Positions 35,970 to 45,714 of a stretch of 64,000 nucleotides of DNA are shown here, in pieces. The DNA is taken from the NCBI GenBank assembly GCA_951812925.1, contig OX638369.1:16583329-16647328 (forward strand), in the 5' to 3' direction. The notes under the pieces are model-generated. The model did no database searches, was not told where the DNA came from, and worked only from the letters and a program-made list of their open reading frames with translations. Within the stretch, counting starts at the first letter, position 1. Each line of letters opens with the position of its first letter. The position numbers and the translations under genes are program-made. The DNA comes from Calliopum simillimum (taxonomy: Eukaryota; Arthropoda; Insecta; Diptera; Lauxaniidae).

Positions 35970-36520
35970 TAAGCAAACTACAGACCGCTCAAAGCAAGAA
36001 GCAGGAGTGGGTGCTGGAGTTTCCACTCCTACCTATAATGCAAAACTAAACTATCACCTGACTCTAACATCTTGAAGCTGAGTTGGAGGCGATTAGTGTG
36101 GCGAGAGAACGTGTAATGGTAAGGAATAACGTCGGCCGCATAATGTTTAATGTTGACAGTTAAGCTGCTCTCTAGTCTCTCAAATTCAAGTCAGTTCTTC
36201 CTTACTACAATCTACTTCAGGCCCTCAGCAGTATGGCTGAAACATGCCTCAACTGGACCAATGTGGTCATCACGGTATAGAGGGTAATGAAAATGCTGAT
36301 AAACCGGCAAAAGTTGACAGCGATGTGATGTAGGCGAAGAGGAGAACTTGGAACACCTACATTGCCCGGTGCATTGCAAATCTAGATTTAAAGCTATTCG
36401 ACAAATATTTTTTCAATAATCTTGAAGAACTTTTTGAGATTGGTCTTGGACCACACAAAGAATTTGCAATGGCTTTTAAATCCTTTACTCTCAAGCCTGA
36501 TCAAGGCTAAGCTAACCTCT
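35970..36520 (+). pseudogene. Non-LTR retrotransposon RNase H fragment
   Basis: Reading across frameshifts gives the order typical of the RNase H domain of I/R1/LOA-type non-LTR elements: VGAGVSTPTYNAKLNYHL, then AELEAISVARE, then a FNVDS block where the family has YSDSQAA, then GHHGIEGNENAD (the usual H.G..GNE.AD motif), then a NLEHLHCP block like the family's final Cys/His cluster. At least three frame changes and stops interrupt it. No reverse transcriptase domain precedes it. It is a dead 3' fragment; the text at 36520-36600 may be its 3' untranslated tail. Confidence 0.7.
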
Positions 36521-37639
36521 ACGTGACCGGAGTGATGTGGTAGAACTCTGGACCTTATTGGTCTATGTGTGGCTATTAAGCCGCTACTTAAGCTTGCCCT
36601 AAACTTCCCCACCAAGGAAAATGTCATCTCTCATTATTCTTTTATCTGTTTAATAATAAAAAGAGACTTGCGAATAGTCCTTTCCCTTGATTGGAGAGAA
36701 CTTGACCCACGTTTATATGATATAATAACTCTCTATCACCGGCTGCAGATATATTTTTTGTATGGTGCCTTAAAGGATTTGAATTACTGTGGATTTCTTT
36801 ACTTATCATGATTATTATTTTGTCTAATCAATAAAGAACGGATTTGCCGCAGTTAAGACCTTTTTAAATTATAGAACGTATTAAGTTATTATGTACTACT
36901 TTATGATCTACAGATTCTTTAAATGGATAAAAAAAATTCTTCAGTTATTATAATTTTATTGACTAATTAATTAGTTTACTTTACATTATTAAAGTATTTG
37001 CCAATAAACTAGCTTATTAAATGTCGTTCCAGAGTAATTCAATTATTCTGTATTTTTAATGATCCATAAATTAAATACTTTATGCCGTTTCACTTCAAAT
37101 AAACTTTACTTTATAGATATGTAATTAGTCTACGATTTTCAATGTAAATTTAAGTACAGCAATTATTTAATCGGATAAGTGGGTTTTTATTTTTTCTTGA
37201 TTTCTCACCTCAAAGTATACAAAAGTTTTATTAGAAATTTTAATTCCATTGAGGCTTATTTAGCATATATGAATGCATTTATTGACATTTAACTCTTAAA
37301 TAGTTATAAGAATCGATCAACAGTTGGTCTAAGTGTGGCCATAAACTATTATTTAATGAATAGCCCTTCCGTACGATTCTAACACTTACAGGGTGCGAAA
37401 ATTAATGAGATTTAATTTCTTGTTAGGGCTTATCTAATTCTTGGGTTATTTGCTTCAATGACCTTTTTGATTTTTCTGTCTTGTATATTCAAGTCAAGGT
37501 CTTGACACCAAACTTTGAAAGGCAATTTCTGGAAAATTTGTTTGCATAGATTGAACTCATTTGCTATGCCCATATTTTCAATGTACCACAAGACTTTTAC
37601 TTTGCATCTGAAGGATTTGCTGATGAATACCTCCAGTTT
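36521..37639. other. AT-rich DNA, no feature seen
   Basis: No gene or repeat recognised apart from possible decayed retrotransposon tail at the start. Confidence 0.4.
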
Positions 37640-37855
37640 GCCTATTACTTACTTAAACTTGTCGGTAACGAATGCCGATTGTTGACAACAAACGAAAGTG
37701 TCCATATTTTGCTCAATTGAACAAACGGCTCTTTCATTTGAGAGATTCTCTGACAGATTCAATCTCTAACCCTATGGATATGATTATGCCTAGATAAGTT
37801 GATCTGGTGGTGTTTGCAATGTCATCATTGCCAGCCTTAAAAGTGGTGGTACAAA
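37640..37855 (-). pseudogene. RTE-type retrotransposon fragment
   Basis: On the minus strand the frame TFKAGNDDIANT..TYLGIIIS aligns with the equivalent part of the RTE copy at 53950-54608 (FRAGSNDIENV, then GSIIS), and the following text continues with AKYGHF-like remains of the QLNKIWSS region. Only this C-terminal-region segment survives, with stops. It abuts a mariner fragment on the other strand; a 115-codon minus frame (37734-38081) merely bridges the two. Confidence 0.6.
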
Positions 37856-37864
37856 GTATGTATG

Positions 37865-38173
37865 TGGTAAACACCAACCGAGTGAAAAGCGGTACAATCA
37901 ATCGCAACGAGATGAAAGAACTCTGGTTTAACGAATTTGAGGGAGCTTGGCTGGGAAGTTTTAATCCGTCCACCATACAGCCCGGACCTTGCACATTCAG
38001 AATACTATTTGTTTCACTCGTTGCAAAATTATATTGATGGCAAAAAATGGAATTCTCTAGAAGATTGCAAAAAGGTCTCATCCGTGTTTTTTGAGCAAAA
38101 ACCGCAGGAATTCTTTAAGGACGGTGGTTATGCGAGATGTGGTCAATCACAAGGAAAATATAAGTTATTTTGA
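37865..38173 (+). pseudogene. Mariner transposase, C-terminal fragment
   Basis: The plus strand encodes the end of a mariner catalytic domain: a SGTINRNEMKEL block, then LGWEVLIRPPYSPDLAHSEY, which includes the last catalytic Asp of the YSPDLAPSDY motif, then LFHSLQNYIDGKKWNS, then FFKDGG. The His-Asp-Asn-Ala block expected between the first two parts is missing, and the frame changes at 37930-37940, so an internal deletion has occurred. It belongs to a different copy from the N-terminal fragment at 30.3 kb and has no visible inverted repeats. Confidence 0.85.
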
Positions 38174-38189
38174 CATATGAAAAAAAAAT

Positions 38190-40050
38190 TGGTTGAAAGT
38201 CTCCAAAAAATGTACCATTCAATGTCTCGGGGCTCAAAACCATGTTTAAATTTAAAATTTGATATTTTAACCAGATAATACAGATACTTAACCAGAGTAT
38301 CCATACGAATTGCTTTGAAAAAAAAAAAAATATATATATATTTTTAATATTTTACTAAATCATAACATAAAGTGTTAAAAACTCATTCTCCGTCCTGTCC
38401 CTTACCGCTTCTTAGTGCACTTAATTTGTCCGTGTCTCATATTACGTTATTTTTTTTTTATAAGAAAACCTATATGACATTGTACATATGTAATATATTT
38501 CAGCTACTGTCTTTGTGTTAACTCTTACAAAAATTTTTTTTTTATAGAATTGACAACCATGGAAATTGATCCCTTAGTTTGGACTATCTCCGCTCAGTTT
38601 TTCTTATTCGACCCTGCAGTAAAATATGAGACAGTCCACAAAAAATACTAGTTCACGGTTAGTACTAGCCCGAAACTAGTGAAAAAAGGATGCAGTGGGG
38701 GCCAGTTTGATATCAGTTTGTAGTTTGCAGGGGCAAATATAAGTATTTAAATCGTGACGAAATTACAATTTTGGTTTTTTGCTTTTGAAATATTTTGAAT
38801 CACTTGAATGCTGTTATGAATGTAATTTAACTTTATTTATTTTATTTTAAGAAACTATAGGAAAATATAGATCCAAATCAAAAAAAAAAAAAATATTACT
38901 ATAGGACTACTTCATACCACAACTGGCCCCAGACTGGTGTAAGAGTAATGCATAAGGGGTCAATTGAAATTTCGTAGGTCATCAACACACAAAAAAGAAC
39001 AGTTGCTTGGAAAATGAATTGAAGTCGGACTAGTACTGGTTGGTAGAGGACTAGTTAATGAACTACTCTTAAACTAGTCCATTTGCCTGCAGGGTAACTG
39101 TAAATTTTTTAAAAATTATTTAAAAAGAGAACTGAAAGTGAAAGCAAAGAGGAGATTCAGTATATTTTCAGCTCAGTCGAATTTGGTTTTCGACTGTGAG
39201 TGTTCGTGTGATATTTTTTTAAAAAAAGTTAAAAATTTTGTAAATCAAACGTGCATCATTCTCCGCGTAAGTTTTTTATATTACAAAATATATTATTTCA
39301 TCTTTATATAAGTAAAAATATTACAGGAACTATCCACAAGTTTCATCTTTTTTTCAAAAAAAAATAATGCTATTTTCATAAGTTTTAAGGGTTGCTATCT
39401 GGTTACTTTTGAAAGTCTTATATAATTCTAACTTTTTTTTGACTTAATTGAAATTTTTGGTTTCAGAAACGCTCAGATAAACTTTTTTAAAATTTTACAA
39501 AACTTTCGGTGTTGCCACCCGGTTTTTTTTCTACTTTTGTCTAAACCATTTATTTAAGAAGTAAACATTTTAATTTAGTCTTAAGACGTTTAAATAAACT
39601 TTTCAAAAATTAACATAAATTGTTAGGGTTGCCACCTGGATATTTTCGAAAATCTTATAAAATTCTTACTTTGCTTACGATTTAAGTGTCGATAAATTTT
39701 TAACGATTTTAACTATTATTTTTTAGTTTGTTATTATAATGGTGAACGTAAAGAAAAAGGAAGATTTAAAATAAATTTTCGAAAGCAACCATCTGGCAAC
39801 CCTTAAAATTTATGTTTTTAATTAAAGCGTTTTCAGATTAATATTTTATTTTAATATTTTAAATGTATTTCTTAAGCGAAACTTAAAACAAAACATGTGG
39901 CAACCCCGACAGTTTATGTTCTTTTTTGAGAAATATTCCAGAGGTTCAGGTCATCATATTCTATAGTTACCTTAAAGTTATAAAAAATAAAGGTGGATAC
40001 TAAAAAAAGGATGCTTAGTTAAATTTTTCGGAGATTTGCCCATGTATGTA
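38190..40050 (+). repeat. Dispersed AT-rich family A, copy with an insertion
   Basis: Follows the same order as 19775-21065: AAAATGTACCATTCAATGTC, ATGGTTTTGAGCC complement, TTTTTCTTATTC, GAGGAGATTCAGTATATTTTC, GAAACGCTCAGATAAAC and GGCAACC blocks, ending near TTCGGAGATTTGCCC. It is split by the 38611-39095 insertion, and intact copies supply the empty site. Confidence 0.8.
38611..39095. mobile_element. 485-bp insertion with ACCCTGCAG ends in family A
   Basis: ACCCTGCAG at the left and CTGCAGGGT at the right bound DNA absent from the 19775 copy, where CTTATTC runs straight into TAACTGTAAA. CTAGT motifs (AAACTAGT, ACTAGTACT) recur near both ends and partly pair. No coding capacity. A clean target duplication is not visible. 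Confidence 0.7.
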
Positions 40051-40859
40051 AAAAAAATGTTTTGTTCTTAGTGAGCGGCGCCACGCCTTTAACGGGAAAC
40101 TGTGATGACACGACTAAGCCGCAGCATTGAATTTAATGAAATTCGTTATGGAGTTAGACTTAACCTAAAGGAAGAATATTAAAAACTTTTTGTAATTAGT
40201 GGGCGGTGTGAAGCTCTTCAAGGACACTGTCATGGTTAAATCCAAAACAACGATTCGTATGCAATTCGAGCAAGAAAAATAAAGTATAATTTAAGTTTAA
40301 ACAAACCTTTTGCACTTGTAACAAAATCCCGTGAGATCGTGGCTGTAGATGCAGTTCCTTCCAATTGAAAAATGAGTTAAGAATTATATCCATGTTGCAT
40401 TATAGTTGGTTGAATATTTTTTTTTTTTTTTTTTTTTTTAATAGAAATTTCCTAAGAATTTGCACTTTTTATTGTGTTGAAATTATATTATGCCAAAATT
40501 TATGCACAATTTTTCAAATCAAAAAATTTATATTTCGAACATTTTCACTTTGTCGATCGATGATTCTGTAATTTCATAAGAATAAAACACTTCTTGCTGA
40601 AAAGAATTTTATTTTTCTTTTAATTTTATTTATAGAAAAAACACACGCTACACATAGTATTTATACTAACAAATAAAAGTAATTTAAAAAAACTAGAAGA
40701 AAAGGAAAAAAAATGAACAACAAAACAATAGAAAACGTAGATAAAAATTAAAAGAAAAATAATTATGAACAAAATTAGCACGCTCCAAAGAAATGATCAC
40801 ATCACAGATTTAAATTTGAATTCAAATCGAATCAAAAGGAACAACAACAACAACATGTA
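40051..40859. other. AT-rich DNA with two decayed GC boxes
   Basis: GTGAGCGGCGCCACGCC near 40070 and GTGGGCGGTGTGAAGC near 40198, 128 bp apart, look like a short remnant of the GC-box tandem units. Otherwise nothing recognised; a T20-type run lies at ~40420. Confidence 0.5.
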
Positions 40860-41730
40860 AGCGAGTTTCCGATTTAAGTACGACTTAGAAAAAAGATTCG
40901 TCGCTCTTTCGTTTGTACGACGCGTACGAGTATTTTTGTTCACTCGCTAACTCGTTCGTTTGTTGTTCTTTTGCTTTTTACTCGTTTGTTAGACGCTATC
41001 GCGCGTTGATCGATTTACTCGTTAAATGCGACAGCAAACGTGTGCGAAAACACACACAGACACACACACGCACACTTGTGTCACTTTATAGCTTGAACAC
41101 TAGATGTCGTTGTTGCTGGCTTCCTACCGTTGTAGTTGCCGACGCTTCGTCGTCGTCGTTTTTCATTTTCACGCGGCAAATGTTGAAGTTGAGGAAAAAC
41201 CACGATTTAGCCGCGAAAAAATGACTGATACCCGCCACAATTGACACTCCACGCATCAATGGATGCTACGGTCGCTCTTACGAACGCTTGATGCGACATT
41301 TGTTGTTTTTGTGTTTGTTGTGAGACGACGACGGCAGGGGCGATGGCGACCACAGTAAAAGAGTGCACGATGTAAGAAGAAAAAAATAAAAAACAGAACT
41401 TTTTTAATCAGAGCAAAAAAAAAGTACAAAAAAAAAATTAATTTTTTTTCTTCATCTTTTCGTTTTTCAGTAACCAACCGCAACTAAGTCGTGTCGTGTC
41501 GTGTCGAGTTGAATCGAGTAATTAAAACCTTCTCGGCATTATTTATTTACTTATTAATCAACCTAAAAAACAATACAACAAAACAGCAACAAAGTGCCTG
41601 TCTCTCTGACTAAGTGACATTTTTGTTGTTGCTGTTGTTTTTATTCAAAAAATAAAACAAAACTTAAAGACTAAAACAACAAGAAGTCGTTGGTCGAGAC
41701 AAATACATTACGTACATAAATACATACATA
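40860..41730. promoter_or_regulatory. CpG-richer block, candidate promoter/5' exon region
   Basis: Composition changes sharply: CpG dinucleotides are frequent (ACGACGCGTACGAG, CTATCGCGCGTTGATCG, GACGCTTCGTCGTCGTCG), with a CA repeat (~41050-41072) and a GTGTC pentamer repeat near 41490. No repeat family or known protein was found. In compact flies such blocks often mark promoters or 5' exons of large regulatory genes. Direction cannot be told, and the 103-codon plus frame (40913-41224) is Ser/Cys/Thr-rich without a domain. Confidence 0.35.
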
Positions 41731-41859
41731 TGTATGAACTATGTTGAAATGTGACTCAACGAATTCGTTCTAAAAAAAAAGAGATAAAAATACAATTCAT
41801 TATAGATTTTTTGTGGCTTATGTTTGAATAATTAGAAGAATTTCCAACCAACTGTTCCA

Positions 41860-42830
41860 CAGAAGAAACGATCTGAAACTCTCGAACAACAGAAAGAATG
41901 TTCCACTGGGCAGAGTTCCACAGAAGAAGAGAAACTGTAAGTCTCAAACAACAGAAACAATGTTTCCCTGTGCCCAGCACTGACTGGAAGAATTAGATTT
42001 GTATTGGGCAATCCAAAGGTTCCACAGATCTGACAGTTTCGAACAACAGAAACAATATTTAGCTGTGCAGTAGACTGACTGGATAAGTCTGATTTGTATT
42101 GGGCTCATGCTTTCCTGTGCAACAACCACCATTGTGCAACAAATAGCATTGTATTTAGCAATCCAAAGAAGAAGAAAAAAAACTGAAAGTGTTGAGCAAC
42201 AGAAACAATCTTTAGCTGGACAGAGGACTGACTGGATAAACCAGATTTTTATTGGGTGATCCAATGGTTCCACAGAAGATGAAGAACTGTGAGTCTCAAG
42301 CAACAGAAACAATGTTTCCCTGGTCAGAAAACTGGCTGGATGATCCCGATTTGTATTGGGCAATCCAATGGTTCCACAAGAGAAGAAGGCCCGAAAGTCG
42401 CGAACAACAGAAAGAATGATTCACTGGGCAGGAGACTGACTGGATAAACCAGATTTGAATTGGTCAATTCTAGAAGCTTTACCCTCAAGCCCTCTTGTGC
42501 AACAATCAGAATTGTATTGGGCAATCTAAGGGTTCTGTAGAAGAAGAAAAACTTTAAGTCTTGAACAACAGAAACAATATTTCACTGGGCAGAGAACTGA
42601 CTAGGTAAGCCAGATTTTTATTCGGTGATCTAAGTGTCCCACAGAAGATGAAGAGCTAAAAGTCTCGAACAACAGAAACAATGTTCCCTTGGGCAGGGAT
42701 GAATGAACTAGATTTGTGTTGAGCACTCCAAGGGTTCCAAAAAGTCCCGAACAATAGAAACAATGTTGCACTAGGCAGGAGACTGACTGGATAAACCAGA
42801 TTTATATAATCACTCGTATGTAGAAACTTA
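41860..42830 (+). repeat. ~103-bp tandem array
   Basis: The phrase CAACAGAAACAAT recurs near 41948, 42044, 42198, 42301, 42404, 42565, 42669 and 42750, most often about 103 bp apart, with two longer units (~154-161 bp) that contain an extra TGTGCAACAA segment. GACTGACTGGATAA and GTATTGGGCAATCCAA mark each unit. A 139-codon minus-strand frame (41944-42363) and its neighbours are artefacts of the array. A stray unit lies near 43311-43370. Confidence 0.85.
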
Positions 42831-43559
42831 ACTATTTCGCACATGTATAAATTACGGATATTGCGGAGGTAGAACCGAATATTTGAAATTTAATTTTTTG
42901 GAGTTGGAACTAAAGCCTAAGCCGGAGCCGAAAATAAAAGATATTTATCATGGATACTTTTTAATCAATCTGCAGTCATAACTTCCGATTCTAAACTTTC
43001 AGTCAGAGGTATAAATCAGTTTGAAGTTTCAGCCTTTCAGAACCGGAATCGAAGCTACTTAATCTTCTAGTTCCTAAGGAGGTATGTCAAAATCAAACTT
43101 TCAGAACCGGAATCAAAGCTTCTTAACAGACCTAGTGGGAATTTTACGAAACAAAAATTCTCACAGTCTAAACGCAACGATGTCCACCTTTGGGTAGAAA
43201 AGCTTTCCCGGCGCACATATAACTCACATCATTACTTCTTCATAAATACATATGTTATGGGTTAATCCTCAGATTTAAGTTGACAGCTCCGATTTTTTGA
43301 AAGTTGGTGAAACGTAACAATGTTTCACTATACAGAGGACTGACTGGATAAGCCAGATTTATATTTTGAGATTTTGGAAATTTGACCCTCTAGAATTCTT
43401 GTGCAACATATAAAAAAGCATCATATTAATAATTTGAAAATGGTGAATTTTAAAGAAAAAGCTAAAACTACTTTCTGATGGTATAAGCGTAAATGTGCTA
43501 GAGTTTCCTCTGTTGAAGTGATACAACTTCACACATGTTAGAAAAATGTATACCTGGCC
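42831..43559. other. DNA with a small direct repeat and a stray array unit
   Basis: CTTTCAGAACCGGAATC is repeated at ~43034 and ~43100. One diverged unit of the 103-bp array (GACTGACTGGATAAGCCAG) lies near 43330. No gene recognised. Confidence 0.5.
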
Positions 43560-43880
43560 TACTGAACTTTTCGTTTAACGGTCTTATTAGTCCGAAACTA
43601 GTCCAAAGGAAATTTAGCTCGACTATTGGCAAAAACTAATTTTCAAGAATTGGTTTGAAACTAATCCAAGCAAATGCATCGCGTGGCAATTGACACAATC
43701 TCACTTCCAGGAACCTGTTCGAAACTAGTCGAAGCGAATGTCTCACAAGACATTTGATACAAACTCATTCGCTAGGGTTAATTTGTAATTAGTTACACGA
43801 AATGTGTTGCAAGACAATTGACACAAGAGATTAGTTTGCAACTAGTTACATAGAATGCAGAGCAGGACAATTGACTTAGA
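43560..43880 (+). repeat. ~60-bp diverged tandem repeats
   Basis: Five related lines with AAACTAGTCC-, AAACTAATCCAAGC-, AAACTAGTCGAAGCGAATG-type phrases recur near 43591, 43650, 43707, 43779 and 43836, each followed by CAAGACAATTGACAC-type text. Confidence 0.65.
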
Positions 43881-44519
43881 GTAGACCGATTTCCGATAGG
43901 GAATTGATCACCCACCACCTGAGTTCAAATAATCACGTCTGTCTGTTATTTTGTCCTTCTAAAGAAAAAGTTTTGGGGGATTGAAAATGTGAGAAAACGA
44001 TTAACGAACATGTCTCTGGCCCACACAAAATAAAAAAAAAACATTTTAATGGGAATATTAAACACACAAATGCTAGAAACATTGAAGAAATGTGGTGAAT
44101 AAAGCCCCTGTGCATTCGAACATGAGGGCATGGAATTTTCCAAAAAAAATTCTAGATGGTACACTGAAAGATATATGCAATCAAATTTCATACAAACACA
44201 TGCAAAAAATAGCTCGAATAAGGTCGATAAAAAACTATGGCAAAACTGAAGAAGACCTGGAATTTTCTTCTCAAATGATTGCTAACAAAGTTTTCCAGAA
44301 CTATAATTTTCAAATTTTTGGCCAGGCTAAAGATAACACTAGTTTCTTTTAGACCAACAAACCATGAACACATAAGTGTATTTTGCAACTTATCGTTATG
44401 CAGCCTTAGCATTTCAGAACTCGTAGATGTATGAACATATTGTTGCATATTATGAAATAATGAAAACCACATCTTCCCTTTAAGCAAAAAATGAAAAAAT
44501 TTCAAAACAGAAAGCTCTC
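43881..44519. other. Unassigned DNA with an 86-codon frame
   Basis: Frames of 80-105 codons overlap on both strands (44092-44352 plus, 44188-44505 minus). Neither resembles a known protein, and the overlap argues for chance. Confidence 0.3.
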
Positions 44520-45714
44520 ATTCTTCGTTACACATTTGTCACATTTTGCTCCGGCAATTTGTTTTGCTTTTCTTCCGCTTCAACTTGCAACACTTTTTTG
44601 CTTGTGGTGCATTGCACTCGATACAAATTGCGTAAATAATCGATTATTTAACCGCGTTTTATCGATTTTTATGCGCTAACAGTAACTGAGCGCGATTTGT
44701 ACGCGACAAAATACATTTCAACTGTAGCTAAAGCTGCGCAGAGCAGAGCAAAGCGCACACACAACCACGTAACTAACAAGCGGACATAAAACACGCGCGC
44801 ATGCGCTGGTGGTTTCGAACAACAACGAGATGAACGGCGACGACGACAACGGCAACGCTTGACCAACAACAGCAACTTTGATAACAACAACAATTGCAAA
44901 CAAAACAAACATTATTAAAAAACCGAAACGTTGAAAAAAAAATATAAAAATTGTTAATAACAATTCGAAGGTAAACCAATCGAATGAAAAAAAAAAAACA
45001 AAAAGTTAAGAAAAACTTGAAGAGCGCGTAAACATTTTTTTCTTCTTCCTTCTCTTTCTCAACGTTCACAGAGCAAGCGACGACGACAACTTTGTGTGTA
45101 AATTTATAAATTTTTTTCCATTTCGCTCAGTGTATTAACAAAATAAACAAAGCAGCATAACTTTTTTGCATTTTTTTTTTTTTGCATTTAAATAATTTTA
45201 TTAATTTTTCTTCTTCTACTCCTTTTTAATTTTTTTTTTTTCTCATTCTCATTCTTAAATGAGAGATTTTTCTTGTTGACTTTTGATTTTTAAAATTCAC
45301 AAGATTTTCTTTTTGTTGCAAATTACCGTTATTTCGTATTTAAACAAAAAAAAAAAAAAAAATTTTTTTAATTTTCATATCTGATACTCAACAGATAAAT
45401 TAATTTTTTTTTTTTCGTTTTTCTTTTTGTTTCTAACAAACTGCGCTCACTTGAGGAACGACGTTTTGAACGTTTTTTTGGACGAGTCTCTCACATCGTG
45501 TTTAGTTTTGCGACTAAACTTGGTCGCCCCAACCTACCAGCAAAGTTGTGGTTCAAAGCTGTTGAGGCTCATTTGCTTAACATCAAACGACTCTACAGCG
45601 AACCACATTATTGATGCTTTAATAAATTGTAAATCAAGTACACTGAAAAAAATAAAAAATAAAAATGATAAAGCGAGAACAATTTTGGACACGTGGAAGT
45701 AGTGAAATTTATAA
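44520..45714. promoter_or_regulatory. Second CpG-richer block, candidate promoter/5' exon region
   Basis: 44640-44900 is rich in CpG and purine-pyrimidine runs (ACACGCGCGCATGCGC, CGACGACGACAACG), with ATCGAT-type motifs near 44640-44670. A GAGCAAGCGACGACGACAAC stretch and CTCAGTGTATTAAC, which resembles a fly initiator, lie near 45070-45135. At 45439-45615 two plus-strand frames are open together, one reading LRSLEERRFERFFGR then LPAKLWFKAVEAHLLN, without a recognised domain. The block is cut by the retrotransposon at about 45715-45750. Function is inferred only from composition. Confidence 0.35.

Noticed and set aside
37734..38081. 115-codon minus-strand frame
   Set aside because: It joins an RTE fragment to the antisense of a mariner fragment; the open frame is accidental.
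41944..42363. 139-codon minus-strand frame that looks like a Ser/Cys-rich protein
   Set aside because: It runs through four units of the ~103-bp tandem array and repeats the same peptide phrase; it has no start context or domain.
41860..42830. CRISPR-like spacing of short conserved phrases
   Set aside because: The conserved phrases are embedded in fully repeated ~103-bp units, with no unique spacers, and the DNA is from a fly.
44669..45069. Overlapping 79-98-codon minus-strand frames rich in Val, Cys and Phe
   Set aside because: Low-complexity translation of CAA/CGA-rich DNA, with three frames open at once and no domain.
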